Source: Bacteroidota bacterium
Lineage (GTDB): Bacteria > Bacteroidota > Bacteroidia > Flavobacteriales > Weeksellaceae
NCBI GenBank assembly: GCA_023399595.1
Contig: JAEWOR010000021.1
Span: 1-64,000 of the forward strand
Reading direction: 5' to 3'
DNA: 64,000 nucleotides
The notes below the pieces were generated by a model. The model was not told the origin of the DNA. It did not search any database and saw nothing but the letters and a program-made list of their open reading frames with translations. The position numbers were made by a program, and so were the translations under genes. Shown here piece by piece: positions 24,194 through 32,314 of this stretch (position 1 is the first letter of the stretch; every line of letters begins with the position of its first letter).

Positions 24194-25513
24194 ATGAGGT
24201 TTTCAGTTGAACATATGGAAATTAGCCAATTAAGGGATCTTCAATCGAAGAGACTAACTTCTTTGGTGCAGTATCTTGAAGAAAAATCTAATTTCTATCA
24301 AGGTAAATTTCAAGAGCATAATATTTCATCTCAAGATATTCAGTCCATTGAGGATATCTATAAACTTCCTATTACTTATAAGCAAGATTTAAGAAATAAT
24401 TATCCTTTCGGATTGTTTACTGTTCCTAAATCTGAATTGCAAAGAATACATTGTTCAAGCGGAACTACAGGCAAACCAACTGTTGTGGGGTATACCAAGG
24501 AAGATGTGGATTTGTTCAGTGAAGTGGTCGCTCGTTCTTTGAATGCAGCAGGTGCAAAACCGGGAATGCTTCTTCATAATGCTTATGGTTACGGGATTTT
24601 CACGGGAGGTTTAGGACTTCATTATGGTGCAGAAAAATTAGGAATGAGTGTTCTCCCTATTTCTGGAGGGATGACTTCTCGTCAGGTGGATTTAATCATC
24701 GATTTCAAGCCGGAAGTTATTTGTTGTTCGCCTTCTTATGCTCTTACAATTGCTGATGAATTGGCAAAAAGAGATATTTCTGCGGATGAAATTAGTTTAA
24801 AATCTGCAGTTTTGGGTTCTGAACCTTGGACAGAGATTATCCGTGGTCATATAGAAAACCGATTGGGAGTTCATGCTACTAATATTTATGGTTTAAGCGA
24901 AATTATTGGTCCTGGAGTTTCAATGGAAGATTGGGAAGAAAAGGGTGCTTCTTATGTTTGGGAAGATCATTTTTATCCAGAAATCCTTGATCCTGTAACT
25001 AAACTTCCTGTTCCTTATGGGGAAGAAGGAGTTTTGGTGATTACCACTTTAACCAAAAAAGCGATGCCCTTGTTGCGTTATTGGACGAACGATATTACAA
25101 GTTTGTATTACGATACCAATGCGAAAAGAACGATGGTGAAAATGAAACCTATTCTTGGGAGATCAGATGATATGCTGATTGTGAGAGGGGTAAATGTATA
25201 TCCTAGTCAGATAGAAGATGCTTTTTCTTATGTAAAAGGAGTGGTTCCCAATTATTATCTTACGCCAATTGAAAAAGAGCAAATGTGTGTGGCTTTAGAT
25301 GTGGATGTAGAAATTGAAGATCAGTTTTTGAAAGCCCAACATCTAGAATTAAACAGTCCAGAGTATACTAATTTTATTGAAAATTTCAGTCATAGCGTTG
25401 AAGCGGAAATTAAAAGAAGAGTGGGAATTACCACAAAAGTAAAAATCCATGCACAAGATAGCCTTCCGAAATGTGAAGGTGGAAAAATTAACAGAATTAT
25501 CAGAAAAAAATAA
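24194..25513 (+). CDS. paaK: phenylacetate-CoA ligase
   Basis: First step of aerobic phenylacetate breakdown: ATP-dependent formation of phenylacetyl-CoA. 439 aa, as expected. The P-loop of the AMP-forming family is IHCSSGTTGKPTVVGYT (about residues 91-107). IYGLSEIIGPGVSMEDWE is the acyl-adenylate motif and LGRSDDMLIVRGVNVYPSQI the hinge. The C-terminal AMP-binding domain ends GGKINRIIRKK with the catalytic Lys region. The ATG at 24194 keeps the conserved N-terminal helix (QLRDLQSKRL). Its stop overlaps the paaE start (TAATG). Confidence 0.96.
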   Translation: MRFSVEHMEISQLRDLQSKRLTSLVQYLEEKSNFYQGKFQEHNISSQDIQSIEDIYKLPITYKQDLRNNYPFGLFTVPKSELQRIHCSSGTTGKPTVVGYTKEDVDLFSEVVARSLNAAGAKPGMLLHNAYGYGIFTGGLGLHYGAEKLGMSVLPISGGMTSRQVDLIIDFKPEVICCSPSYALTIADELAKRDISADEISLKSAVLGSEPWTEIIRGHIENRLGVHATNIYGLSEIIGPGVSMEDWEEKGASYVWEDHFYPEILDPVTKLPVPYGEEGVLVITTLTKKAMPLLRYWTNDITSLYYDTNAKRTMVKMKPILGRSDDMLIVRGVNVYPSQIEDAFSYVKGVVPNYYLTPIEKEQMCVALDVDVEIEDQFLKAQHLELNSPEYTNFIENFSHSVEAEIKRRVGITTKVKIHAQDSLPKCEGGKINRIIRKK

Positions 25514-26601
25514 TGAATAACTCATTTTACAAATTAAAAACCGTAAAAGTCCAGAAAGACACGGATGATGCAGTAAACATCGCAGTTGCCATTCCTGAAG
25601 AATTGAAAGATAAATTCAGATTTAAGCAAGGGCAATACCTTAACTTCAGAGTTTTTGTAGATGGAAATGAAGAAAGACGTTCTTATTCTATCATCAATGC
25701 TCCAAGCGAAAAAGAAGATTCTTTGGAAGTTTTAGTGAAAGTTTTAGAAGGTGGAAAAGTTTCTACAATTTTCAATAACAATTTAAAATTAGGCGACGAA
25801 CTTGAAGTGATGCCTCCTTTGGGACACTTCAATACCAGTCATCATGCTACTAATGCTAAAACGTATGTAGGTTTAGCGGCAGGAAGTGGGATTAGTCCTA
25901 TTCTTTCCAATATCAAAGAAGCTTTATACCAAGAGCCTAAAAGTAACGCTTATCTTTTCTACAGCAACAGAGGTTTAGCCCATATTTTAAAGAAAGATGA
26001 GGTTGAAAAAATGCTTCAAGAATTTGGAGATCGTTTCAAAGTTATTTATTTGGTGAGTAGAGAAAAACATGTTGATCCTGTTTTTGAAGGAAGAATTTCT
26101 CCAGAAAAATTAGAACAACTTTTTGAAAGATTTTCAGAAATCCCTGTTCAAGATTCTACATTCTTTATCTGTGGACCTTCGGATATGATTAAAGGAATTT
26201 CAGATTATTTGAAAAAAGATAAAAAAGTTCCTGCGATCCAAGTGATGTACGAATATTACACTCCGCCAGAAGAGGAGAATGCAGAGGAGATGAGTGAAGA
26301 ATTCAAAGCTATTCCAAATTTGGAAAGTATGGTAACTGTAATTATTGATGACGACGAATATTCTTTCCATTTAAATTCAAAAAAAGAAAGTATTCTAGAT
26401 AAAGGTATTAAAGAACAGTTGCCATTGCCGTTTTCATGCAAAGGAGGAGTTTGCTGTACGTGTAAAGCTCAGGTGATGGAAGGAGAGGTTTTCATGGAGA
26501 AAAATTACGCTTTAACAGAAGAAGAAGTTGCAAGAGGATTTGTTCTTACTTGCCAATGTCACCCAACAACCAATGTGGTGATGTTGAATTATGATGTATA
26601 A
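25513..26601 (+). CDS. paaE: phenylacetyl-CoA epoxidase reductase subunit PaaE
   Basis: Electron-transfer subunit: NADPH to FAD to a [2Fe-2S] centre to the PaaA di-iron site. 362 aa. N-terminal FAD domain with RRSYSIINAPSE (flavin-binding RxYS), NAD(P) domain with GLAAGSGISPILSNIK and FFICGPSDMI, and a C-terminal plant-type ferredoxin domain with cysteines in SCKGGVCCTCKAQV and a fourth in LTCQCHP. It is translationally coupled to paaK. In E. coli paaE follows paaD; here it is moved next to paaK. Confidence 0.95.
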   Translation: MNNSFYKLKTVKVQKDTDDAVNIAVAIPEELKDKFRFKQGQYLNFRVFVDGNEERRSYSIINAPSEKEDSLEVLVKVLEGGKVSTIFNNNLKLGDELEVMPPLGHFNTSHHATNAKTYVGLAAGSGISPILSNIKEALYQEPKSNAYLFYSNRGLAHILKKDEVEKMLQEFGDRFKVIYLVSREKHVDPVFEGRISPEKLEQLFERFSEIPVQDSTFFICGPSDMIKGISDYLKKDKKVPAIQVMYEYYTPPEEENAEEMSEEFKAIPNLESMVTVIIDDDEYSFHLNSKKESILDKGIKEQLPLPFSCKGGVCCTCKAQVMEGEVFMEKNYALTEEEVARGFVLTCQCHPTTNVVMLNYDV

Positions 26602-26611
26602 TTAATTTAAC

Positions 26612-26676
26612 AATGTATCAATCTAACAATGTATAGACTTGATTGATGCATTGCTATATTGTTAAATTATTACATT
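26612..26676. repeat. AATGTA/TACATT word repeat, copy 1 (paaE to small gene)
   Basis: An imperfect long hairpin made of short words: the left side carries CAATGTATCAATCTAACAAT and the right side carries ATTGTTAAATTATTACATT in the complementary sense. It fills the gap after paaE. Confidence 0.7.
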
Positions 26677-26726
26677 TTTCAAAATTATTGGTAAATTAGT
26701 TCTTCTAAACCAATAAAATTGAAAAT

Positions 26727-26987
26727 ATGGATAATTGGAAATTTGCATCATTTATTGAAACCGATAAAGAGTTTCGTCTTGAAGGACTTAATATTTGGAA
26801 CCACTATTGGTTTTGTAACGATAGAAAAGTGGAAGTAAGAAGTCCACATGAAGGACAAGTTTATTTCTTCAAGGAATATCAAATAAAAGACGGCGACAAA
26901 TTAGTGCATTTTGTTGCTGGAGAGTTTTCCGATTCTCGCGTTGGTCTTTATGTTAAAGATGACCTTGCAGAAAAGGGATTGAATTAA
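26727..26987 (+). CDS. unknown small protein within the paa operon
   Basis: 86 aa, not recognised. It is soluble (no signal peptide or membrane helix), begins MDNWKFASFIETDKEFRLEG and contains an aromatic-rich patch (LNIWNHYWFCNDRKVEVRSP), then VYFFKEYQIKDGDKLVHFV. It lies between paaE and paaA in the same direction, 17 nt before paaA, so it is almost certainly part of the phenylacetate operon. It could be an accessory to the epoxidase, but nothing in the sequence proves a role. It does not look like PaaB or PaaD, both present further on. Confidence 0.8.
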   Translation: MDNWKFASFIETDKEFRLEGLNIWNHYWFCNDRKVEVRSPHEGQVYFFKEYQIKDGDKLVHFVAGEFSDSRVGLYVKDDLAEKGLN

Positions 26988-27003
26988 AAAAAAGAAAAAT
27001 AAT

Positions 27004-27936
27004 ATGGATTTAGAAAAATTTGTGCAATACGTCCACGAGGAAAACAAAGTGGAGCCTAAAGACGTAATGCCAGACGATTACCGGAAACTTTTGGTACGTC
27101 AAATTTCTCAGCATGCCCATTCAGAAATTGTAGGAATGCTTCCTGAAGCCAACTGGATTTCCAGAGCACCTTCTTTAAGAAGAAAAATGGCTCTTTTAGC
27201 AAAAGTTCAGGATGAAGCAGGGCACGGTTTATATCTTTATGCTGCTACAGAAACCTTAGCAGACGGCTCTATCAGAGCGAATAGAGATGCAACTTATGAA
27301 GATATGCTTTCTGGAAAAGCAAAATATTCAAGTATTTTTAATTATCCAACGCTGAGTTGGGCAGATATAGGTGCTATTGGCTGGTTGGTAGATGGTGCAG
27401 CTATTATGAATCAGGTAATGTTGATGGGGAATTCTTACGGGCCGTATTCTAGAGCAATGGTAAGAATTTGTAAAGAAGAATCTTTTCACCAAAGACAAGG
27501 TTATGAGATTTTGATGGCACTTTGTAGAGGAACAAAAGAACAGAAAGATATGGCTCAAGCGGCGTTAGATCGTTTTTGGTGGCCAGCTTTAATGATGTTT
27601 GGTCCTAATGATGAGCATTCTCCAAACTCTAAACTTTCGATGAACTACAGAGTAAAACGTGAGAGTAATGATAGTCTTCGTCAAAGATTTATTGATGTTA
27701 CCGTTCCTCAAGCAGAATTTTTAGGTTTAAAAATTCCCGATCCAAATCTTAAATTCAATGAAGAAACAGGTCATTATGAATTCGGGGAACTTCCTTGGGA
27801 TGAGTTCATGGAAGTTTTAAAAGGAAATGGACCAACCAACAAAAAGCGTATTCAAACGAAAATAAAAGCACAAAAAGATGGAGCTTGGGTAAAAGAAGCA
27901 GCTGCAGCTTTTGCAGAGAAAAATGTAACAATATAA
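27004..27936 (+). CDS. paaA: phenylacetyl-CoA 1,2-epoxidase subunit PaaA
   Basis: Catalytic di-iron subunit of the multicomponent oxygenase that epoxidises the ring of phenylacetyl-CoA. 310 aa, normal size. The ferritin-like core shows carboxylate/His iron ligands in KVQDEAGHGLYLYAATETLA and CKEESFHQRQGYEIL (ExxH motifs). YSSIFNYPTLSWADIGAIGW and FWWPALMMFGPNDEHSPNS are family-specific. It follows the small unknown gene by 17 nt and is followed by a word-repeat junction before paaB. Confidence 0.97.
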   Translation: MDLEKFVQYVHEENKVEPKDVMPDDYRKLLVRQISQHAHSEIVGMLPEANWISRAPSLRRKMALLAKVQDEAGHGLYLYAATETLADGSIRANRDATYEDMLSGKAKYSSIFNYPTLSWADIGAIGWLVDGAAIMNQVMLMGNSYGPYSRAMVRICKEESFHQRQGYEILMALCRGTKEQKDMAQAALDRFWWPALMMFGPNDEHSPNSKLSMNYRVKRESNDSLRQRFIDVTVPQAEFLGLKIPDPNLKFNEETGHYEFGELPWDEFMEVLKGNGPTNKKRIQTKIKAQKDGAWVKEAAAAFAEKNVTI

Positions 27937-27937
27937 T

Positions 27938-28007
27938 AATGTAGCAATGTACCAATTTATCCGTGTGCATTTATTGTTACACTGTTACATTGATAAATTG
28001 TTACATT
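27938..28007. repeat. AATGTA/TACATT word repeat, copy 2 (paaA to paaB)
   Basis: TAATGTAGCAATGTACCAAT on the left and ATTGTTACACTGTTACATTG plus AAATTGTTACATT on the right form an imperfect hairpin filling the paaA-paaB gap. Confidence 0.7.
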
Positions 28008-28023
28008 AAAAAATGAAATTTTT

Positions 28024-28305
28024 ATGGCAAATTTAGATATGTGGGAAGTTTTTATTCAAACAAAACCAGGATTGTCCCACAAACACGCAGGAACAGTACA
28101 AGCTGCAACAGCCGAAATGGCTTTACAAAACGCAAGAGATGTTTATACAAGACGTAAAGAGGGAACTTGCATTTGGGTGGTTCCTAGCAAATATATTGTT
28201 TCTTCAGAAGGGGTAGATCAGGAAGCTTTCTTCGATCCAGCAGATGATAAACTATACCGACATCCAACTTTCTACCACATTCCTAATGATGTGAAAAATA
28301 TGTAA
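28024..28305 (+). CDS. paaB: phenylacetyl-CoA 1,2-epoxidase subunit PaaB
   Basis: 93 aa small structural subunit that bridges PaaAC heterodimers in the epoxidase. Seen: LDMWEVFIQTKPGLSHKHAG at the start, ALQNARDVYTRRKEGTCIWV, and the C-terminal FYHIPNDVKNM, all typical of PaaB. It sits between paaA and paaC, as in other paa clusters, with repeat-filled junctions on both sides. Confidence 0.95.
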   Translation: MANLDMWEVFIQTKPGLSHKHAGTVQAATAEMALQNARDVYTRRKEGTCIWVVPSKYIVSSEGVDQEAFFDPADDKLYRHPTFYHIPNDVKNM

Positions 28306-28315
28306 AATAGACTTT

Positions 28316-28370
28316 GAGAATCAAGAACCAAGATTTTTATTCTTGGCTCTTGGCTCTTGGCTCTTAAAAT
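28316..28370. repeat. CTTGGCT word repeat (paaB to paaC)
   Basis: CAAGAACCAAGA on the left can pair with TCTTGGCTCTTGG on the right across an AT loop. The right side carries three tandem CTTGGCT units (28342-28362). It ends 9 nt before the paaC start. Confidence 0.65.
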
Positions 28371-28378
28371 CAAAGAAA

Positions 28379-29125
28379 ATGAATCCATTATACAATTATT
28401 TAATAAAATTAGCAGATGATAGCCTTATTATGGGGCAAAGATTGTCTGAATGGTGTGGTGAAGGTCCTTACTTAGAGGAAGATATCGCTCTTACCAATAT
28501 TGCATTAGACGAACTTGGGCAAGCCAATAATTTCTATCAGTACGCTGCAAGAATTAATGGTACTAAAACTGAAGACGATATTGCTTTCCTTCGTTATGAA
28601 CACGAATATGTGAATGCACATTGGGTAGAGCTTCCGAATGAAGATTATGCTCAAACTATTTTAAAAGTCTATGTTTTTGCGGTCTATCAAAAATTAATGT
28701 ACGAGGCGCTTTCTACTTCAGGAGATGAAGAACTAGCGGCGATTGCACAAAAATCTTTGAAAGAAGTGAGATACCATTATACACATTCAAAATCTTGGAT
28801 GAATATCTTCACTCAAGGAACTGATGAAAGCAAATCTAGACTTCAGAATGCATTAGAAAATATCTGGGAATATACAAAAGGACTTTTCGCTAAAGTGGAA
28901 GGTGAAGATGAGTTAATTGCTCTAAATGTAGCTGTAAATCCAGATGAATTATACACTCAGTTTTTAGAAATTACTAAAAAAGATTTTGCAGATTTCGGTT
29001 TGGAATATCCAACTCAAGAATTTATGCAACCAAAATCTAGAACGGGTTATCATACCGAATATTTCGGGTTTATCCTTTGCGAAATGCAATACATGCAAAG
29101 AGCATATCCTGGATGTACTTGGTAA
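28379..29125 (+). CDS. paaC: phenylacetyl-CoA 1,2-epoxidase subunit PaaC
   Basis: 248 aa from the ATG at 28379 (MNPLYNYLIKLADDSLIMGQ). An earlier in-frame ATG at 28343 would translate part of the CTTGGCT repeat (ALGSWLLKSKK) and is rejected. PaaC is the non-catalytic ferritin-like partner of PaaA. Seen: LSEWCGEGPYLEEDIALTNI, ALDELGQANNFYQYAA, EVRYHYTHSKSWMNIF. The C-terminus MQYMQRAYPGCTW is typical. Confidence 0.95.
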   Translation: MNPLYNYLIKLADDSLIMGQRLSEWCGEGPYLEEDIALTNIALDELGQANNFYQYAARINGTKTEDDIAFLRYEHEYVNAHWVELPNEDYAQTILKVYVFAVYQKLMYEALSTSGDEELAAIAQKSLKEVRYHYTHSKSWMNIFTQGTDESKSRLQNALENIWEYTKGLFAKVEGEDELIALNVAVNPDELYTQFLEITKKDFADFGLEYPTQEFMQPKSRTGYHTEYFGFILCEMQYMQRAYPGCTW

Positions 29126-29148
29126 GATTTTAATATTTGAATCAAAAG

Positions 29149-29181
29149 AAACCTCAAAGGTTTTTAAAACCTTTGAGGTTT
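29149..29181. repeat. perfect 33-nt palindrome between paaC and paaD
   Basis: Two 16-nt arms, AAACCTCAAAGGTTTT and its exact complement, around a central T. It has the size of a REP-type palindrome and is similar in build to the palindrome at 37395-37427. Confidence 0.85.
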
Positions 29182-29190
29182 AGAAAAAGA

Positions 29191-29655
29191 ATGAACAATT
29201 TATTAGAACTTTTAAAAACCATTCCCGATCCGGAAATTCCAGTCATCAACATTGTGGAATTGGGGATTGTAAGAGAAGCGAATATTACAGGAGAAAATTC
29301 TTGTGAAGTTGTTATTACGCCTACTTATTCCGCATGTCCTGCAATGTTTAATATTGAAGAAGATATTATAAAAATGATGAAGGAAAATGGTTGGGAAGCT
29401 AAAGTAGTAACCAAAATGTTCCCAATTTGGACAACAGATTGGTTAACCGATGAAGCAAGAGAAAAACTGCGAGCTTACGGAATTACGCCACCCGAAAAAG
29501 GTGCTGATGAAAACCATATTGGAAAACCTAAAAAGTGTCCACGTTGCGGATCGGAAAATACCAGACAGATTTCAAGATTTGGTTCCACACTTTGCAAAGC
29601 ATCTTATCAATGCAATGATTGTTTAGAGCCTTTTGATTATTTCAAATGCCACTAG
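29191..29655 (+). CDS. paaD: 1,2-phenylacetyl-CoA epoxidase maturation protein PaaD
   Basis: 154 aa from the ATG at 29191 (MNNLLELLKTIPDPEIPVIN). An earlier ATG at 29137 would translate the 33-nt palindrome and is rejected. The N-terminal MIP18/DUF59 domain has DPEIPVINIVELGIV and TPTYSACPAM, with the reactive Cys. The C-terminal zinc-ribbon has CPRCG and CNDC with a further CH at the end. PaaD is thought to help build the di-iron or Fe-S centres of the epoxidase. Confidence 0.94.
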   Translation: MNNLLELLKTIPDPEIPVINIVELGIVREANITGENSCEVVITPTYSACPAMFNIEEDIIKMMKENGWEAKVVTKMFPIWTTDWLTDEAREKLRAYGITPPEKGADENHIGKPKKCPRCGSENTRQISRFGSTLCKASYQCNDCLEPFDYFKCH

Positions 29656-29660
29656 CAATG

Positions 29661-29750
29661 AGATAATTTGAAAATGCGTTAATTTGATAATTTAAAAATT
29701 ACCACTTCAATACATTTTCAAATTAATTAATTATCAAATTATCAAATTAA
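29661..29750. repeat. AATTTGA/TCAAATT word repeat, copy 1 (paaD to paaG)
   Basis: Left side AATTTGAAAATGCGTTAATT and GATAATTT; right side CATTTTCAAATT, TTATCAAATTATCAAATTA. The two sides are complementary in parts and fill the whole gap. Confidence 0.7.
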
Positions 29751-29755
29751 AAAAT

Positions 29756-30559
29756 ATGACCTACTCACAATTCGATATAGAGAATAAATTAGACGGAAAA
29801 CTAAAAGTGATTTATCTTAACCAACCGGAAAGCTTTAACTCTTTGAACAAACTCATGCTAAAAGAACTTCGTGAGTTTATGAAAGAATGCAACGAAGATC
29901 CAATGGTTCGCTGTATTGCTATTTCAGGGCGTGGTAAAGCATTTTGTTCTGGTCAAAACTTAAAAGAAGCATTGTCTTTAGGGAAAGAAGCTGAAGATGA
30001 CAGAATTATTCAACGTATCGTTATCGATTACTACAGTCCTTTGGTAAAATCAATCGTCAATAATTCAAAACCTGTAATTGCTTTGGTAAATGGTCCTGCA
30101 GTTGGGGCGGGAGCAATGTTGGCTTTAATTTGCGATTTTACTTTGGCCAAAGAAAGTGCTTATTTTTCTCAAGCTTTCGTGAATATTGGTTTGATTCCAG
30201 ATACCGCAGGAACGTACTATTTACCAAAATTAATGGGTCGTCAAATGGCAAGTTATCTAGCATTTACTGGTAAAAAATTGTCAGCTACAGAAGCTAAGCA
30301 ACTTGGTTTTATAGCAGATGTTTTCAGTGATGAAGAATTTGATGCTAAAGCAGAAGAAATTCTTGTTAATTTGGCTTCATTACCAACAAAAGCAATTGGG
30401 CTTACCAAAAAAGCATTCAACAAATCTTACGATCATACACTTACTGAACAATTAGATTTGGAAGGTATTTATCAACAAGAAGCAGCAGAAACACACGATT
30501 TTAAAGAAGGTGTAGCAGCATTTTTAGAAAAAAGAAAACCAGAATATAAAGGAAAATAA
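29756..30559 (+). CDS. paaG: enoyl-CoA hydratase/isomerase, probable ring-1,2-epoxyphenylacetyl-CoA isomerase
   Basis: 267 aa crotonase-fold enzyme. The position right after paaD and the motifs GRGKAFCSGQNLKEAL and NIGLIPDTAGTYYLPKLMG fit PaaG, which converts the ring epoxide to the oxepin. The acidic residue in IPDTAGT is at the PaaG catalytic Asp position, where hydratases have Glu. The oxyanion hole is in NGPAVGAGAMLAL. No separate paaF lies beside it, so it might also act on enoyl-CoAs, but that is a guess. Confidence 0.85.
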   Translation: MTYSQFDIENKLDGKLKVIYLNQPESFNSLNKLMLKELREFMKECNEDPMVRCIAISGRGKAFCSGQNLKEALSLGKEAEDDRIIQRIVIDYYSPLVKSIVNNSKPVIALVNGPAVGAGAMLALICDFTLAKESAYFSQAFVNIGLIPDTAGTYYLPKLMGRQMASYLAFTGKKLSATEAKQLGFIADVFSDEEFDAKAEEILVNLASLPTKAIGLTKKAFNKSYDHTLTEQLDLEGIYQQEAAETHDFKEGVAAFLEKRKPEYKGK

Positions 30560-30562
30560 ATT

Positions 30563-30650
30563 GAATGTAGCAATGTACCAGTTTAGCAATCTAGCAATTA
30601 TTGTTACATTGTTATACTGATACATGGTTATATTGATAGATTGTTACATT
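30563..30650. repeat. AATGTA/TACATT word repeat, copy 3 (paaG to paaH)
   Basis: GAATGTAGCAATGTACCAGT and TAGCAATCTAGCAATTATTG on the left; TTGTTACATTGTTATACTG, GATACATGGTTATATTG and AGATTGTTACATT on the right. It ends exactly at the paaH ATG. Confidence 0.7.
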
Positions 30651-31784
30651 ATGAAAGTAGGAATTATAGGTGCCGGAACTATGGGAATTGGTATTGCGCA
30701 GGTTGCTGCAACCAACGGATGCCCAGTTTTAGTTTTCGATACCAACATTTCACAAGCTGAAAAAGCGGTTCAAGATTTAGACAAAACATTGAACAAATTA
30801 GTAGAAAAAGAAAAAATTTCGACAGAAAAGAAAGCAGAAATTTTCAATAATATTTCAATAGCTCAAGAATTAAAAGACTTCGCGAATTGTGATTTAATTA
30901 TTGAAGCCATCATCGAAAATAAGGAGATTAAAACCAAAGTCTTTACAGAATTAGAAATGTATGTTTCAGATTCTTGTGTTATTGGTTCCAACACTTCTTC
31001 CATCTCCATTACATCTTTAAGTTCAGAACTTAAAAATCCAAGTCGTTTTATCGGAATTCACTTTTTCAATCCAGCACCATTAATGCCTTTGGTGGAAATT
31101 ATCCCTGGTTTATTAACGAAGGAGAAATTGCCAGAAAAAATGTACAATTTAATGAAATCTTGGGGTAAAGTTCCTGTAATTGCGAAAGATATTCCTGGAT
31201 TTATTGTCAACAGAATTGCTCGTCCCTATTACGGCGAAGGTTTGAGAATTGTAGAAGAAAATATTGCTACTCCCGAACAAGTGGATGATGCCATGAAAAC
31301 TTTAGGTGGTTTCAAAATGGGACCTTTTGAATTGATGGATTTAATTGGAGTGGATGTCAATTTCTTAGTGACAACAACGGTTTACAAAGATTATTTCTAC
31401 GATCCTAAATACAAACCAAGTTTGTTGCAACAAAGAATGTCTGAAGCTAAACTTCACGGCAGAAAAACAGGAAAAGGTTTTTACAATTATGCAGAAGGTG
31501 CAGAAAAATCAGAACCTGTAAAAGACGAAGCTCTTTATCAGGAAATTTTCATGAGAATTATTTCGATGTTGATTAATGAAGCTGTTGAAGCAAAACGCCT
31601 AAAAGTAGCTTCAGATGAAGATATCGAACTCGGAATGCAAAAAGGAGTGAACTATCCAAAAGGTTTATTAGCTTGGGGAAGAGAAATAGGTTACCACAAA
31701 ATTTCTGAAACCTTAACTCATCTTTACAACGAATATCAAGAAGAAAGATACAGACAAAGTCCGTTATTAAGTAAATTGAATTAG
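30651..31784 (+). CDS. paaH: 3-hydroxyacyl-CoA dehydrogenase PaaH
   Basis: 377 aa NAD-dependent dehydrogenase; oxidises 3-hydroxyadipyl-CoA in the lower paa pathway. The start at 30651 (MKVGIIGAGTMGIGIAQVAA) places the GxGxxG NAD loop at the very N-terminus; the earlier ATG at 30624 lies inside the repeat. Catalytic His is in FIGIHFFNPAPLMPLVEIIP and Glu/Asn motifs in SNTSSISIT and KDIPGFIVNRIARPYY. Two C-terminal helical domains are present. It is shorter than the E. coli enzyme but complete for the family. Confidence 0.93.
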   Translation: MKVGIIGAGTMGIGIAQVAATNGCPVLVFDTNISQAEKAVQDLDKTLNKLVEKEKISTEKKAEIFNNISIAQELKDFANCDLIIEAIIENKEIKTKVFTELEMYVSDSCVIGSNTSSISITSLSSELKNPSRFIGIHFFNPAPLMPLVEIIPGLLTKEKLPEKMYNLMKSWGKVPVIAKDIPGFIVNRIARPYYGEGLRIVEENIATPEQVDDAMKTLGGFKMGPFELMDLIGVDVNFLVTTTVYKDYFYDPKYKPSLLQQRMSEAKLHGRKTGKGFYNYAEGAEKSEPVKDEALYQEIFMRIISMLINEAVEAKRLKVASDEDIELGMQKGVNYPKGLLAWGREIGYHKISETLTHLYNEYQEERYRQSPLLSKLN

Positions 31785-31785
31785 A

Positions 31786-31832
31786 TTATAAGATAATTCG
31801 TGAATGAGTTAATTATCACATTTTCAAATTTA
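31786..31832. repeat. AATTTGA-type word repeat, short copy (paaH to paaI)
   Basis: TAAGATAATTCGTGAATGAG on the left and TTAATTATCACATTTTCAAA on the right: a small and more eroded copy of the AATTTGA/TCAAATT type. Confidence 0.5.
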
Positions 31833-31838
31833 AAATAA

Positions 31839-32252
31839 ATGAGTCCAAAAGAAACCGTTGATTATATGCTCAATCAAGATTATTTCTCACAATGGATGGG
31901 AATAAAAGTGATTGAGGTGAAAGAAAATTACTGTCTTATAGAAATGCCCATTAAAAAAGAAATGTTGAATGGCTTAAAAACCGTTCATGGAGGCGTTACT
32001 TTTTCTTTTGCAGATTCAGCCTTGGCTTTTTCCTCCAACAATACAGGAAATGCAGCAGTAGCCCTCAATTGTGTTATTAGTTTTACAAAAGCAGGAAAAG
32101 AAGGCGATGTTTTCAGAGCAGAAAGCATTTTGGTAAATGATACCCGAAAAACAGCGATTTACGACATCAAAATTACCAATCAAAATGAGGAGTTGGTCGC
32201 GAAATTTGTCGGGACAGTCTATAAAATAGGTAAAAAAGTAGTTGAATTATAA
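31839..32252 (+). CDS. paaI: acyl-CoA thioesterase PaaI, hotdog fold
   Basis: 137 aa. PaaI hydrolyses hydroxyphenylacetyl-CoA dead-end products and frees CoA. The hotdog signature is KTVHGGVTFSFADSALAFSS, with the catalytic Asp in it and the oxyanion HGG. The start MSPKETVDYMLNQDYFSQWM is as expected. Located between paaH and paaJ. Confidence 0.93.
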   Translation: MSPKETVDYMLNQDYFSQWMGIKVIEVKENYCLIEMPIKKEMLNGLKTVHGGVTFSFADSALAFSSNNTGNAAVALNCVISFTKAGKEGDVFRAESILVNDTRKTAIYDIKITNQNEELVAKFVGTVYKIGKKVVEL

Positions 32253-32308
32253 ATTTGAAAATGATTTAATTAATTTTCGAATTATCACATTCTCAAATTC
32301 TCAAATTA
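32253..32308. repeat. AATTTGA/TCAAATT word repeat, copy 2 (paaI to paaJ)
   Basis: AATTTGAAAATGATTTAATT on the left and TTATCACATTCTCAAATTCT on the right form an imperfect hairpin over the whole gap. Confidence 0.65.
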
Positions 32309-32314
32309 AATAAA

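Noticed and set aside
28342..28366. Tandem CTTGGCT units that might suggest a CRISPR or satellite array
   Set aside because: The unit is only 7 nt, there are no spacers, and no cas genes lie near. It is described as a junction hairpin.
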